From: Bhargavaea changchunensis
GTDB lineage: Bacteria; Bacillota; Bacilli; Bacillales_A; Planococcaceae
Direction: 5' to 3'
DNA length: 64,000 nt
Assembly (NCBI RefSeq): GCF_042665595.1
Contig: NZ_JBHTCT010000003.1
Coordinates: 1-64,000, forward strand
Made by a program: the position numbers and the translations under genes. This document shows positions 1 through 7,605 of the stretch, one piece after another (the first letter of the stretch is position 1; each line of letters begins with the position of its first letter). Below the pieces are notes generated by a model. That model did no database searches. It was not told the origin of the DNA and was given only the letters and a program-made list of their open reading frames with translations.

Positions 1-164
1 CGCCCACGGTCTGAATACAAATCCTCTACGAGATCGTAAATGAACGAGAAGTCGATGGCTTTCTCGAGTTTCCTGACCAGGTGGTCCTCCGGGACCATCT
101 CATCAAGCGAGACCATTTCCAGTTGATTACGATTGCTTCCATTCGATTTCGACACCATATTCAT
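1..164 (-). CDS. IS1182-family transposase, 5' end only (runs off the left edge)
   Basis: Only the first 54 residues lie in the window, read leftward from an ATG at 164. They begin MNMVSKSNGSNRNQ and continue through EDHLVRKLEKAIDFSFIYDL, which I recognise as the usual N-terminus of IS1182-type transposases (a short charged start, then the 'P-x-x-H-LVRKL...D-F-S-F-I' block). A second ATG at 158 is possible. The catalytic DDE part would lie outside the window, so I cannot say whether the copy is intact. The element's terminal inverted repeat should be between here and about 210 but I could not define it. The neighbouring dispersed repeat at 203-333 starts close by. Family assignment rests on remembered similarity. 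Confidence 0.75.
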   Translation of the reverse strand, partial: MNMVSKSNGSNRNQLEMVSLDEMVPEDHLVRKLEKAIDFSFIYDLVEDLYSDRG

Positions 165-202
165 CACCCGTTTTGTAGTCTGTTAACTCGATTATATAAA
201 CA

Positions 203-333
203 GGTACCGTTTGCCTCAATAAGCCTTATGTCGGATTGAAGCGGAGGGCCCGAGACACCTGCGGGAAAAGCGTTAGCCGAAGACCCCGCAGAGCGCAGCT
301 CGAGGAGGCTAAGGCAACGCCCGCGGTAAGCGA
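203..333 (+). repeat. Dispersed structured repeat, copy A
   Basis: About 130 bp that recur, inverted, at 49705-49833 with only a few differences and, more divergently, at 50089-50183. The core carries CACCTGCGGG, a variable middle, then CCCGCGGTAAGCGA. CTGCGGG can pair with CCCGCGG, and inside that CGTT pairs with AACG. An ambiguous base (N) sits at 334, directly after the core, consistent with trouble assembling a multicopy sequence. Similar GC-rich intergenic repeats are common in Bacillaceae genomes, but I know of no name or function. Confidence 0.75.
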
Positions 334-382
334 NCTGCCATTCCGGCAGTCTCTTTTTCATGCACTATCCATAGGGGAATCC

Positions 383-413
383 ACCCCCCTAAAGAGGAGA
401 AAGCCGCCGAATA
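383..413 (+). promoter_or_regulatory. Probable SigI-dependent autoregulatory promoter
   Basis: ACCCCCCTAAA at 383-393 is followed after 14 bp by CGAATA at 408-413. A C-run with trailing A residues as -35 and a CGAA-type -10 is the pattern known for SigI-family promoters of B. subtilis and Clostridium thermocellum, and sigI operons are autoregulated. Transcription would start near 420, inside the first 30 bases of the longest sigI reading frame, which supports the downstream GTG at 502 as the true start. Confidence 0.7.
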
Positions 414-501
414 CTATGAAAGACCTGAAATGACCACTTTCCAAATATCGGGATTGCCGATACAATCAGATTATCGAAAACAGGGTCAGGAGAGGTCAAC
501 C

Positions 502-1248
502 GTGCTCATCACGACATTCAACGGATTCATGAATCGCAGAAACGGCTCGGAATCGGATGTGGAAAACCGTGTGATCCTTGCCCAGAATGGCTCGAACGAA
601 GAATTGGACGGCCTTCTCCTTGCTTATTCGCCGTTTATGAAAAAAGCAGCCTATTTGGTGTGCAACCGGTATATCGATGAACATGATGATGAATATAGTA
701 TCGCTCTCGGCGGTTTTCATGAAGCAGTCATGAAATACGACCGCTCACGGGATGCGTCTTTTATGACCTTCGCTCATCTGGTGATCCGGCGCAAACTGAT
801 TGACCATATGAGGAAAGAATCAAGGAGCGGCCTGGCCGTACACCTGCCAAAAGGCGAAGAAGAAGCTGTTGCCGCGACCGATGCCGCTTCCTACACCCGG
901 TTTTCCGAACAGCAGGAAGCGGAAGCGAGGCGAGAGGAGATCCGGGTCTATTCGGAACTGCTTGCCGGCGTCGGTTTGTCTTTCAGCGAATTGGCAGATG
1001 TGTCCCCGAAACATGCTGATGCAAGAAAGACAGCAATGGACATTGCCGTGATCGTCTGCAGTTCCGAAGAAATGAAAAGCGAGACATTGCTCAGGAAGCG
1101 CCTTCCGATCAGAAAGATTGAGAAGTTGGTGGGTGTCTCCAGAAAGACGATTGAGCGTCACCGGAAGTATATTCTCGCAATGGTGGTCCTGCACCACAGT
1201 GACTTGCCGATGCTCCAGGAGTATTTAAAAGGATGGATGCCCGAATGA
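502..1248 (+). CDS. sigI: RNA polymerase sigma factor SigI
   Basis: Alternative sigma factor of the sigma-70 family used for heat and cell-wall stress in bacilli; it directs core RNA polymerase to C-rich -35 promoters. The N-terminal half holds a region-2-like block (around CNRYIDEHDDEYSIALGGFHEAV and the following FAHLVIRRKLIDHMRKE), the C-terminal third a helix-turn-helix ending in VGVSRKTIERHRKYI. The frame is open from 430, but GTG at 502 has a good AGGAGAGG site 7 bp upstream and gives 248 residues, the usual SigI length; the 430 ATG has no ribosome site and would lie too close to the predicted transcription start. The stop overlaps rsgI by 4 bp (ATGA), so the two are translationally coupled. 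Confidence 0.9.
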   Translation: MLITTFNGFMNRRNGSESDVENRVILAQNGSNEELDGLLLAYSPFMKKAAYLVCNRYIDEHDDEYSIALGGFHEAVMKYDRSRDASFMTFAHLVIRRKLIDHMRKESRSGLAVHLPKGEEEAVAATDAASYTRFSEQQEAEARREEIRVYSELLAGVGLSFSELADVSPKHADARKTAMDIAVIVCSSEEMKSETLLRKRLPIRKIEKLVGVSRKTIERHRKYILAMVVLHHSDLPMLQEYLKGWMPE

Positions 1249-2468
1249 ACCAGATCAAGGGGATCGTTGTCGAACAAAATAATCAAAGTGTAGTCATTCT
1301 CACTCCCGACGGCCGGTTTATCAGGGGCGAATCGCAGGGACAGGAGATCGGGTCTGAAAGTCTGGTGACACCTATGGAGCCAAAAAGCCGCCCAAGACTC
1401 TCAACAGCACCGAAACCGGTTGCTGTTGCAGGGATGCTTGCGGCAGCCATACTGGTCCTTCTGTCCGCACTTTTCCTGCCACTCAGGGAGCCGGCTCTTG
1501 CCTTTATCCAAGTGGAAGTGAACCCTGCGGTCGAATTCGGAATTGACGGCGAAGGGAAGGTCAGGGAACTGACACCGCTCAATAATGATGGGACGGCACT
1601 GATCCGGATGTTTGGAGACTGGGACGGCAAGGATGTGACTATGCTGCTCGGCAGGATTTTCGAAGAGTACGGCGAAGCCGATAGGGAGCTGACAGTCACA
1701 TCGGTAGAGACGGCGGATGGAAACCTTGCCGGTATCATTGAACGGACCGAAGGCTTCATCAGGGATGCAGCGGGAGAGGAAGGGATGCACCTGAGGTTGT
1801 CGGAAGCCGACCGGGAATTGCGGGACCAGGCAATGAAAGAAGGTGTACCAATCAGTCGCCTGATAAATCCGGACAGTCAATCCGGCGAGCCGTCTCCGGC
1901 CGGGCAGGAACATAAGGAAAACGCCGAGAGGGAAAAGCCTGCTCCTGCCAGTCCTGAGGGAGTCCCGACGTCAGAAAATTCAAGCAGGACACCGGCCGTC
2001 AAAAAGAACGAAACCTCCCCTCCGGAAAGCGGAACTCGGGAGAAACCGGATGATGGCCCGAAGAAAAATTCTCTGGGGCAGGACAATGACGGTGATCCTC
2101 CTGCACACGCCGGTCCTGACAAGAAAAGCCCGCCGCCAGGCCATGCGGGACAGAAAAATCAATCGGGTCCGCCATCCCATGCCGGTCCTGACAAGAAAAG
2201 TTCGCCTCCAGGCCAAGCAGGACAGAAGAATCAATCCAAACCGCCATCCCATGCCGGGCCGGACAAAAGCCCACCAGGACAAGCGGGACAGAATAAACAA
2301 TCCGGTCCGCAACCAAAAGTTAAGTCCGGCGAAAAGCCGGGTGGTGATCGGGTTTCCCCGCGCCAAAATCAGAACTCCCATGGAAACGGGAATTCGTCAG
2401 AAACCGGCCAGCGGCATAAGAATAGCGGAAACGGGAAAGGTGGAGATGGGAACAGTTCCGGCAAATAA
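1245..2468 (+). CDS. rsgI: Anti-sigma-I factor RsgI
   Basis: Membrane anti-sigma factor that holds SigI inactive. The cytoplasmic N-terminal domain (about residues 1-45, GIVVEQNNQSVVILTPDG) binds sigma; one membrane helix follows at about 58-80 (VAVAGMLAAAILVLLSALF). Just outside comes the conserved NP motif (VNPAVEFGID, Asn about 93) at which RsgI proteins are known to self-cleave before regulated proteolysis. The external tail is hydrophilic, Pro/Gly/Lys/Gln-rich and contains near-perfect 24-residue repeats (2097-2306). ATG 1245 overlaps the sigI stop; the ATG at 1233 is a less likely start. The tail has no recognisable carbohydrate-binding module, as in B. subtilis and unlike clostridial RsgI proteins. 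Confidence 0.88.
   Translation: MNQIKGIVVEQNNQSVVILTPDGRFIRGESQGQEIGSESLVTPMEPKSRPRLSTAPKPVAVAGMLAAAILVLLSALFLPLREPALAFIQVEVNPAVEFGIDGEGKVRELTPLNNDGTALIRMFGDWDGKDVTMLLGRIFEEYGEADRELTVTSVETADGNLAGIIERTEGFIRDAAGEEGMHLRLSEADRELRDQAMKEGVPISRLINPDSQSGEPSPAGQEHKENAEREKPAPASPEGVPTSENSSRTPAVKKNETSPPESGTREKPDDGPKKNSLGQDNDGDPPAHAGPDKKSPPPGHAGQKNQSGPPSHAGPDKKSSPPGQAGQKNQSKPPSHAGPDKSPPGQAGQNKQSGPQPKVKSGEKPGGDRVSPRQNQNSHGNGNSSETGQRHKNSGNGKGGDGNSSGK
2097..2306 (+). repeat. Tandem coding repeat in the RsgI extracellular tail (72, 72 and 66 bp)
   Basis: Three consecutive units begin at 2097, 2169 and 2241. Each encodes PP(A/S)HAGPDK(K)S, then PPG(H/Q)AGQ and an N/K-Q-S run. The third unit lacks two codons. 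The first two units are nearly identical at nucleotide level, which points to recent slippage or unequal recombination. The sequence should be disordered and extended, suitable for reaching into or through the cell wall. Confidence 0.85.
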
Positions 2469-2561
2469 GCCGAACTGTCTTCTGTCCACCTTTCTTTTTT
2501 CGGCGGATTTCTATAAAATGAGACATCATGCAAGGCTCGTCAGAAAGGACATGGGGCCACT

Positions 2562-3941
2562 ATGGCATATAAAGATCTGACACGGAGGCAGAAGCTGCTA
2601 TCAAGGATCAGGGACCAGAAACTGACGCCTGCCCGTGTTCTTGTCATCTATTACTTCTTTGCAATCACCATCTCGGCAATACTTCTTAACCTGCCCGGGG
2701 TCCATCGTCCCGGAGTGGATATCCGTTTCATCGACGGCCTGTTCACGGCTGTCAGTGCAGTAAGCGTGACCGGCCTGTCCGTCATTGATCTGAGCGCCAC
2801 CTACACCACTTTTGGCATAATCATGTTTATGGTGGTCCTTCACTTCGGGGGAATCGGCGTCATGTCGATCGGAACCTTTTTCTGGCTGCTGGTCAGAAGG
2901 AGGATCGGGCTTCGGGAGAGGCAGCTGATCATGGTCGACCATAACCAGTACAGCATGGCGGGAGCGGTAAAACTGATCCGGGAAATCATGAAAATCATGA
3001 TTCTCATCGAACTGGTGGGCGGAAGCGTGCTGACGCTGTATTTCACAAAATACTACGAGTCATTCAGGGATGCGCTTCTTAACGGTATGTTCCATTCGGT
3101 TACAGCGACTACAAACGCCGGATTTACAATCGACAGTGAATCCATGGCGCCTTACTTTAACGATTATTTCGTCCAACTGGTCACGATGGCACTGATCGTG
3201 CTGGGGGCAATCGGTTTTCCGGTGCTGATCGAAGTCAAGCGGTTCCTGTCCAATAAGGAACCTTCGTTCCGGTTCTCGCTGTTCGCCAAAATCACGACCG
3301 CTACCTTTGCTATTATATTGGCAGCAGGAACTGTGGTCATTCTTCTGATCGAATCTTTTCATTCGTTCAGGGGAATGCAGTGGCATGAGGCGCTATTTGC
3401 CGCAATGTTCCATTCTGTTTCTGCACGCTCGGGCGGGCTGACCACGATGGACATCACCCAATTTTCGGAGGCGACGGATGTGTTCATCAGTTTCCTGATG
3501 TTCATCGGTGCTTCTCCGAGTTCAGTCGGCGGTGGGATCCGAACGACCACATTTGCCATTGCCGTGCTGTTTCTGATTAATTTTGCAAGAGGCAAGGACA
3601 TCATTCAGATTTTTGGAAGGGAAATCAAACTGGTTGATGTATACCGGTCCTACGCGGTGATTCTCATCGCCGGTTTCCTTGTTCTCATTTCTGTGATGAT
3701 CATGTCGATCACGGAAGATAATATTCCGCTCAACGCCTTGGTTTTTGAAATCACATCGGCATTTGGTACCTGCGGAATGTCGCTCGGAATTACGGAGGAT
3801 CTGAGCTCAGTCGGCAAGGTGATCCTCATGTTCCTCATGTTTGTCGGAAGGGTCGGACTTATTTCTTTCTTATTCACCTTGGGGGGGAAACCTCAAAAAT
3901 TGAATTACCGATATCCGAAAGAGCGCGTAATCATCGGCTAA
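2562..3941 (+). CDS. ktrD: Ktr-type potassium uptake channel subunit (KtrD/KtrB, TrkH superfamily)
   Basis: Membrane K+ translocating subunit that works with a cytoplasmic RCK protein (here probably KtrC at 30927). The 459-residue protein shows the four M1-P-M2 repeats of the TrkH/Ktr superfamily, with selectivity-filter loops SVTGLSV, TTNAGFTI, SARSGGLTT and AFGTCGMSLG, each with its key glycine; the third loop has GG where AG is more usual. Weak ribosome site AAAGGAC ahead of ATG 2562. It lies 93 bp after rsgI and is followed by its own terminator. The order sigI-rsgI ... ktrD ... sensor kinase matches B. subtilis, which favours KtrD over KtrB. No ydaO-type c-di-AMP riboswitch fits in the 93-bp leader. 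Confidence 0.9.
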   Translation: MAYKDLTRRQKLLSRIRDQKLTPARVLVIYYFFAITISAILLNLPGVHRPGVDIRFIDGLFTAVSAVSVTGLSVIDLSATYTTFGIIMFMVVLHFGGIGVMSIGTFFWLLVRRRIGLRERQLIMVDHNQYSMAGAVKLIREIMKIMILIELVGGSVLTLYFTKYYESFRDALLNGMFHSVTATTNAGFTIDSESMAPYFNDYFVQLVTMALIVLGAIGFPVLIEVKRFLSNKEPSFRFSLFAKITTATFAIILAAGTVVILLIESFHSFRGMQWHEALFAAMFHSVSARSGGLTTMDITQFSEATDVFISFLMFIGASPSSVGGGIRTTTFAIAVLFLINFARGKDIIQIFGREIKLVDVYRSYAVILIAGFLVLISVMIMSITEDNIPLNALVFEITSAFGTCGMSLGITEDLSSVGKVILMFLMFVGRVGLISFLFTLGGKPQKLNYRYPKERVIIG

Positions 3942-3945
3942 ACAC

Positions 3946-3978
3946 ATCCGGCAGGGCATACGTCCTGTCGGATTTTTA
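3946..3978 (+). terminator. Rho-independent terminator after ktrD
   Basis: ATCCGGCAGG pairs with CCTGTCGGAT (one G-U) across an 8-nt-class loop, followed by TTTTTATT, immediately after the ktrD stop. Confidence 0.85.
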
Positions 3979-4019
3979 TTCAAAGTAATGAATATTTAGA
4001 TTTGGAACTTGACCTCCGT

Positions 4020-4053
4020 CTCCTAATATGAGTAAATAGTCTTATATTAGGAG
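4020..4053. promoter_or_regulatory. Long perfect inverted repeat upstream of the sensor kinase
   Basis: CTCCTAATAT (4020-4029) is perfectly complementary to ATATTAGGAG (4044-4053); three further pairs (one G-T) extend it to 13 bp with an 8-nt loop. There is no T-run on either strand, so it is not a standard terminator. It lies about 105 bp before the kinase start and could be an operator or an mRNA structure. Confidence 0.55.
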
Positions 4054-4156
4054 CGGTAAAAATATGGAATAATCAGAATTAAATCACTGAATCGTGCTTG
4101 CCATAACATGATTCTTAATTTGCCTTCATAAGCTAGTCCAAAATGGAGAAAGGCCG

Positions 4157-5599
4157 GTGTGGGATGTGCCAATGAAATCTATAATGGAAACCCTCGACTC
4201 CCTGTTTGATGAAACAGATGACGCCATTGTCATGGTCAACCGGAATAACGAATGTCTGCGCTCTAATCCAAGGGCAGTCAAAACACTTGGTCTCTTCCCC
4301 GGGAGCATGATGGACAAAGTGCTTCAGAATGGACAGGAAGCCGGCTGGTCCACATTCATTAGCCAGGTGAATCCCGGGCGCAGGGTCACCTCACGCTTCG
4401 GATTGGAGAATCCTTCCGGAAAGCCCTTTCCGGACATCGAGGTAATCGGAACGGTGTTCAGGCATTCCAATGATGTGATCCTTCGCTTTAAAATGGGGGA
4501 GCAGTCAGAGCGGGAACGTGGAGGGACGCAAGCTTATCACAGCATTTTCCGTCATGAGGTGAACTGCTACCTGGTATTCGGCAAAGACGGTACCATCCGC
4601 GATGTCAATGACAGGATTGGGCACTTTTATGGCCTGGATCCGGATAAGCTGATCGGGCGCCGTCATACGGAATTACTTGGTCTCGGACTGACAGATGACG
4701 ATTTCCAACTAGTTAAGCAGGGGCTTGAGAAAAATGGCCAAGCCGAACTCAAGCACCGCTTTGTCACTGCAGACGGGGAAGAGCGGTTCTATCACATCTT
4801 TGTCTACTATGAAAAACACGAAGAGTTCATCGTCGCTTTAGTCCGCGATGATACGGAAAAAGTATTCCTGAAGCGACAGATGGAACACAGCGGATCCCTT
4901 TCAGCCATCGGCCAGTTGGCAGCGAGTATTGCGCATGAACTGAAAAATGCCATGACTTCCGTCAGAGGATTTACTGAACTTCTGAAGCTTTCCGCCGAAG
5001 GGGATTCTGTCCGGTATGTACATGTGATTGACAGCGAAATGGACAGAATGGAATCGCTCATGGCCGAGTTTCTGACTCTGTCCAAACCGACAGATCAGGA
5101 GGATGAGGTATTCGATCTGCATAAATGTCTCGGTGACGTGGTGACTGTGATGGAACCGCAGGCAACAATGAGAAATATTTCCGTCTTTATGGACAACCAG
5201 GTAGGAGAAGCTGTCTCCCTAAAAGGAAAAAAGGACCGTATGAAACAGGCCTTCATCAATCTGATCAAGAATGCACTCGAGGCTTCGCAAGAAGGGACGA
5301 CTCTAATCGTTTCCCTCGAGCATTACGACGACGGACATATTGTTGTCGCATTCAGCGATGAAGGCAGCGGGATGACCGATCTTCAGATCAAGCAGGTCTT
5401 TCTTCCGTTTTTCACTACAAAGCGGGAAGGGACGGGCCTTGGATTACCGTTTGTCCTCGAGACGGCCGAGTCGATGGGGGGCCATCTCTTCGTCAAGTCA
5501 GAGCTCGGGAAAGGGACGAGGATCGAACTTCTTCTCCCTGTCCAGGAAACAAATCCTGTTCCGACCGATACAGATGGAGCAGCTATCCTCATTCCATAA
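4157..5599 (+). CDS. Soluble PAS-domain sensor histidine kinase (sporulation-kinase type)
   Basis: 480-residue histidine kinase without membrane segments. A first PAS-like region occupies about residues 8-115, a second clearer PAS domain about 125-235 (YLVFGKDGTIRDVNDRIGHF, GLDPDKLIGRR). The HisKA box IAHELKN carries the phosphorylatable His260; the ATPase domain has the N box NLIKNALEA, G1 DEGSGM and G2 GTGLGLPF. The domain plan is that of KinA/KinE-type kinases that feed the Spo0 phosphorelay, and B. subtilis has kinE/kinD in this neighbourhood. GTG 4157 has GGAG 8 bp upstream; ATG 4172 is an alternative. No response regulator gene is adjacent, as expected for phosphorelay kinases. Which Kin it corresponds to is not decidable here. 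Confidence 0.85.
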   Translation: MWDVPMKSIMETLDSLFDETDDAIVMVNRNNECLRSNPRAVKTLGLFPGSMMDKVLQNGQEAGWSTFISQVNPGRRVTSRFGLENPSGKPFPDIEVIGTVFRHSNDVILRFKMGEQSERERGGTQAYHSIFRHEVNCYLVFGKDGTIRDVNDRIGHFYGLDPDKLIGRRHTELLGLGLTDDDFQLVKQGLEKNGQAELKHRFVTADGEERFYHIFVYYEKHEEFIVALVRDDTEKVFLKRQMEHSGSLSAIGQLAASIAHELKNAMTSVRGFTELLKLSAEGDSVRYVHVIDSEMDRMESLMAEFLTLSKPTDQEDEVFDLHKCLGDVVTVMEPQATMRNISVFMDNQVGEAVSLKGKKDRMKQAFINLIKNALEASQEGTTLIVSLEHYDDGHIVVAFSDEGSGMTDLQIKQVFLPFFTTKREGTGLGLPFVLETAESMGGHLFVKSELGKGTRIELLLPVQETNPVPTDTDGAAILIP

Positions 5600-5682
5600 G
5601 CGCCGGGCTGATCGGGTTTTGACACTTTCCTGAAAGACATCCTATAATGAATTGATCAGATACATCGGCAGGGGATGAAAGT

Positions 5683-6129
5683 ATGCAGGAGAACGGCAGT
5701 GAAATATCATTAAAATTATTCGTGGTCCTTTCCAGAGCTCATAAAGTGATCTCTGAAAAGGCGAACAAACTATTTGCGGAATATGGATTGAACCCGACAG
5801 AATTTGCGGTGCTAGAGCTTCTCTACCATAGGGGCAGGCAGCCGATCCAGAAAATCGGCAGCAAAATTCTGCTTGCGAGCGGATCGATGACATATGTCAT
5901 TGACAAGCTTCATAAAAGAGGCTACCTCGAGCGGACAATCTGCGAAACCGACCGTCGTGTCACATTTGTGGACATTACGGCGGAAGGCAGGGAACTGTTG
6001 GACAAGATTTTTCCTGTCCATGAGGAAAATCTCCATAAATTGATGGAGGCGCTCAGCCCGGAAGAAAAACTGGCCGCAATCGAACTGCTCAAAAAACTGG
6101 GTCTGTCGATCAAGGATCTTTCCAAGTGA
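5683..6129 (+). CDS. mhqR: MarR-family transcriptional regulator, MhqR/YkvE-like
   Basis: 148-residue winged-helix repressor. The central block LNPTEFAVLELLYHRGRQPIQKIGSKILLASGSMTY (split here across residues 33-70) is strongly reminiscent of MhqR, which in B. subtilis represses hydroquinone/catechol detoxification genes and lies beside kinD. The wing contains the usual DRR motif (ETDRRVTFVDIT). AGGGGATGAAAGT precedes ATG 5683. The MhqR name rests on remembered motif similarity and on position next to a sporulation-type kinase; no quinone dioxygenase target gene lies in the window. Confidence 0.7.
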   Translation: MQENGSEISLKLFVVLSRAHKVISEKANKLFAEYGLNPTEFAVLELLYHRGRQPIQKIGSKILLASGSMTYVIDKLHKRGYLERTICETDRRVTFVDITAEGRELLDKIFPVHEENLHKLMEALSPEEKLAAIELLKKLGLSIKDLSK

Positions 6130-6133
6130 ATAG

Positions 6134-6179
6134 AAGCTAATAAAAAAAGACCGGTTTCCCGGTCTTTTTTCATTAGCTT
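6134..6179. terminator. Bidirectional terminator between mhqR-like gene and lipoprotein
   Basis: AAGCTAAT ... AAAGACCGG pairs with CCGGTCTTT ... ATTAGCTT; T-runs occur on both strands. It serves the convergent genes on either side. Confidence 0.9.
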
Positions 6180-6181
6180 CA

Positions 6182-6859
6182 TTATTTCTGCCCGATGGTC
6201 GCTCCCATGGAAAGAAGTGCATCGGTCTGGTCGGCTTCCGGCGTGCCGAAGATTGTCAGGCGTACGGCCATGCCGTCCTTCTTGAAAACTGCACCCGTCG
6301 TGAGGCCTTCCTTAGTATCGAGTTGCCTGATGACTGGCTCTTCTATTCCGGATGCGTCTGCAAGGCTGTATTCTCCGGAAACGTCTGCCGCCTCTCCGCC
6401 TTCATACTCCAGAGAGTCAATCATCTGCTCGGTAAGCATCTTGTAGTCTGCATCGGAACCGAATGTCTCGATCCTCATAAAGATTTGCTCGTCTTCGTTC
6501 CAGTAAAGGACGTCTTTGTTCGGTTCCTCCGATGTGAGCTGGTAGCCGTCCAGCACATAGATGGAATAGTCCATCTCGTCACTTTCTGTCAGCTTCGCCT
6601 TGCCGGTCTGCATGCTGTCGCCGGACTGATAGGACAGTTCCCGCTCAGGGCCGCGTTCTTGCTCCTGTTCAGAGGCTTCCTGCTGGTCTTCGGTTCCTTT
6701 ATCGGATTCTGCTTCAGATCCCTGACTCTGTTCCACTGTTTCTTCCTGTTCCATCTGTGTATCTTTGTTGTTGTCGGCCTCTTCTTCGGCTGTGCCGCAT
6801 GCTGCCAGCATGAGGACAGTTGCCGCCGATAGAGATACATGTTTCCAATTAAGTTGCAT
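6182..6859 (-). CDS. Putative lipoprotein of unknown function
   Basis: 225 residues starting with a lipoprotein signal peptide: basic start, hydrophobic core and lipobox LAAC with the modifiable cysteine at residue 21. A linker rich in Glu, Gln, Asp and Ser (about 24-75) leads to a folded C-terminal domain (about 80-225) containing YSIYVLDGYQLTSEEPNKD and IFMRIETFG. The domain resembles uncharacterised lipoproteins of bacilli in general character, but I cannot name a family. Ribosome site AAGGAGG lies just upstream of the ATG. Monocistronic, convergent with the MarR gene. Surface-anchored; role not predictable. Confidence 0.75.
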   Translation of the reverse strand: MQLNWKHVSLSAATVLMLAACGTAEEEADNNKDTQMEQEETVEQSQGSEAESDKGTEDQQEASEQEQERGPERELSYQSGDSMQTGKAKLTESDEMDYSIYVLDGYQLTSEEPNKDVLYWNEDEQIFMRIETFGSDADYKMLTEQMIDSLEYEGGEAADVSGEYSLADASGIEEPVIRQLDTKEGLTTGAVFKKDGMAVRLTIFGTPEADQTDALLSMGATIGQK

Positions 6860-6940
6860 GATTACAATTCCTCCTTGAATGCTATCTGAAAACCCGGCTG
6901 TCCGGAAAATCAGTCCGAATGATGGGAAGTATGTATCGGA

Positions 6941-7129
6941 TCAGTCACTGCTGCCGTACAATATTTTGTAGCGCTTATGGTTGACGACTGTTTTTTCTTC
7001 CACATCCAGCTGATTGAAGTTTTCCATGAACGTCAGGTCGACGATGACCGAGTTTTCATTGACTTTCTCCACTATACCCTGGAGTCCATCTTTAAACTCG
7101 ATGATGTTTCCCACTTCGGCAATTTTCAT
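6941..7129 (-). CDS. ykvS: YkvS family protein (DUF2187)
   Basis: 62-residue protein with two short beta-rich motifs, GNIIEFKDGLQGIVEKVNEN and VIVDLTFM, ending VVNHKRYKIL. This is the DUF2187/YkvS pattern, a small SH3-like or KOW-like fold of unknown function conserved in bacilli. A GGGCGG-type site precedes ATG 7129. Its presence here agrees with the B. subtilis gene order between mhqR and ykwC. Confidence 0.8.
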   Translation of the reverse strand: MKIAEVGNIIEFKDGLQGIVEKVNENSVIVDLTFMENFNQLDVEEKTVVNHKRYKILYGSSD

Positions 7130-7238
7130 CCATACCGCCCCTTCCGGTTGATTACCTAACAGTTTGCCTTATATTCTCTTTTGAGTAAAGATTTTTTAGC
7201 AGTTTTTGTGACGATACTGGCCAGGCAAGGAGGGTTCT

Positions 7239-7406
7239 ATGAAGCAGTCCACAGTTGAACAGATTGAGATGTTGAGGGAGAGGATGACCGACAGCGCGTT
7301 AAAGAAAGGGCGCGGACATCCGGAAACAATAGGATTGAGCAGGCAACTGGATGAACTGCTGAACCGGTATGACTCAGATCAAACCGGAATACAGGAACAG
7401 GAATAA
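7239..7406 (+). CDS. Spo0E-like aspartyl-phosphate phosphatase (small)
   Basis: A 55-residue reading frame preceded by a strong AAGGAGGG (7227-7234). It shows the two-helix plan of Spo0E-type phosphatases: helix 1 IEMLRERM, a short turn, and helix 2 with LSRQLDELLNRYD, matching the family signature S-x-x-LD-x-L(L/I)-x-x-Y. Members dephosphorylate Spo0A~P and so oppose the phosphorelay. In B. subtilis spo0E lies beside kinD-mhqR, so its place here next to a sensor kinase and an MhqR-like gene fits. Substrate is inferred; the organism's ability to sporulate is not shown by this window. Confidence 0.8.
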   Translation: MKQSTVEQIEMLRERMTDSALKKGRGHPETIGLSRQLDELLNRYDSDQTGIQEQE

Positions 7407-7515
7407 AGGAATCTTTCGGAGAAAATGAAAAAAATGATTTTCTGATGTTTAGATTGACCAAATTCAGGATATATTACTTTTGAACACAGCAACATTCTCA
7501 TTTCCCCCTTTACTT

Positions 7516-7548
7516 GGACGGCCCGCTAAGCGGACCGTCCCTTTTTTT
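7516..7548 (+). terminator. Rho-independent terminator after the Spo0E-like gene
   Basis: GGACGGCCCGC pairs with GCGGACCGTCC (one mismatch) around a 3-nt loop and is followed by seven T. Confidence 0.9.
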
Positions 7549-7570
7549 GCGTCCGCTCTGTGACTCCGTT

Positions 7571-7579
7571 TGCTACAAT
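7571..7579 (+). promoter_or_regulatory. Extended -10 promoter for ykwC
   Basis: TGCTACAAT is a good extended -10 (TG-n-TACAAT). Transcription from about 7586 would leave the ATG at 7591 almost leaderless, which favours GTG 7606 as the ykwC start. No clear -35 is seen. Confidence 0.5.
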
Positions 7580-7605
7580 GGAGGAAACGAATGGGGGGAT
7601 TCAAG

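Noticed and set aside
164..433. Short frames on both strands within repeat copy A
   Set aside because: They overlap the repeat and the ambiguous base; no family resemblance.
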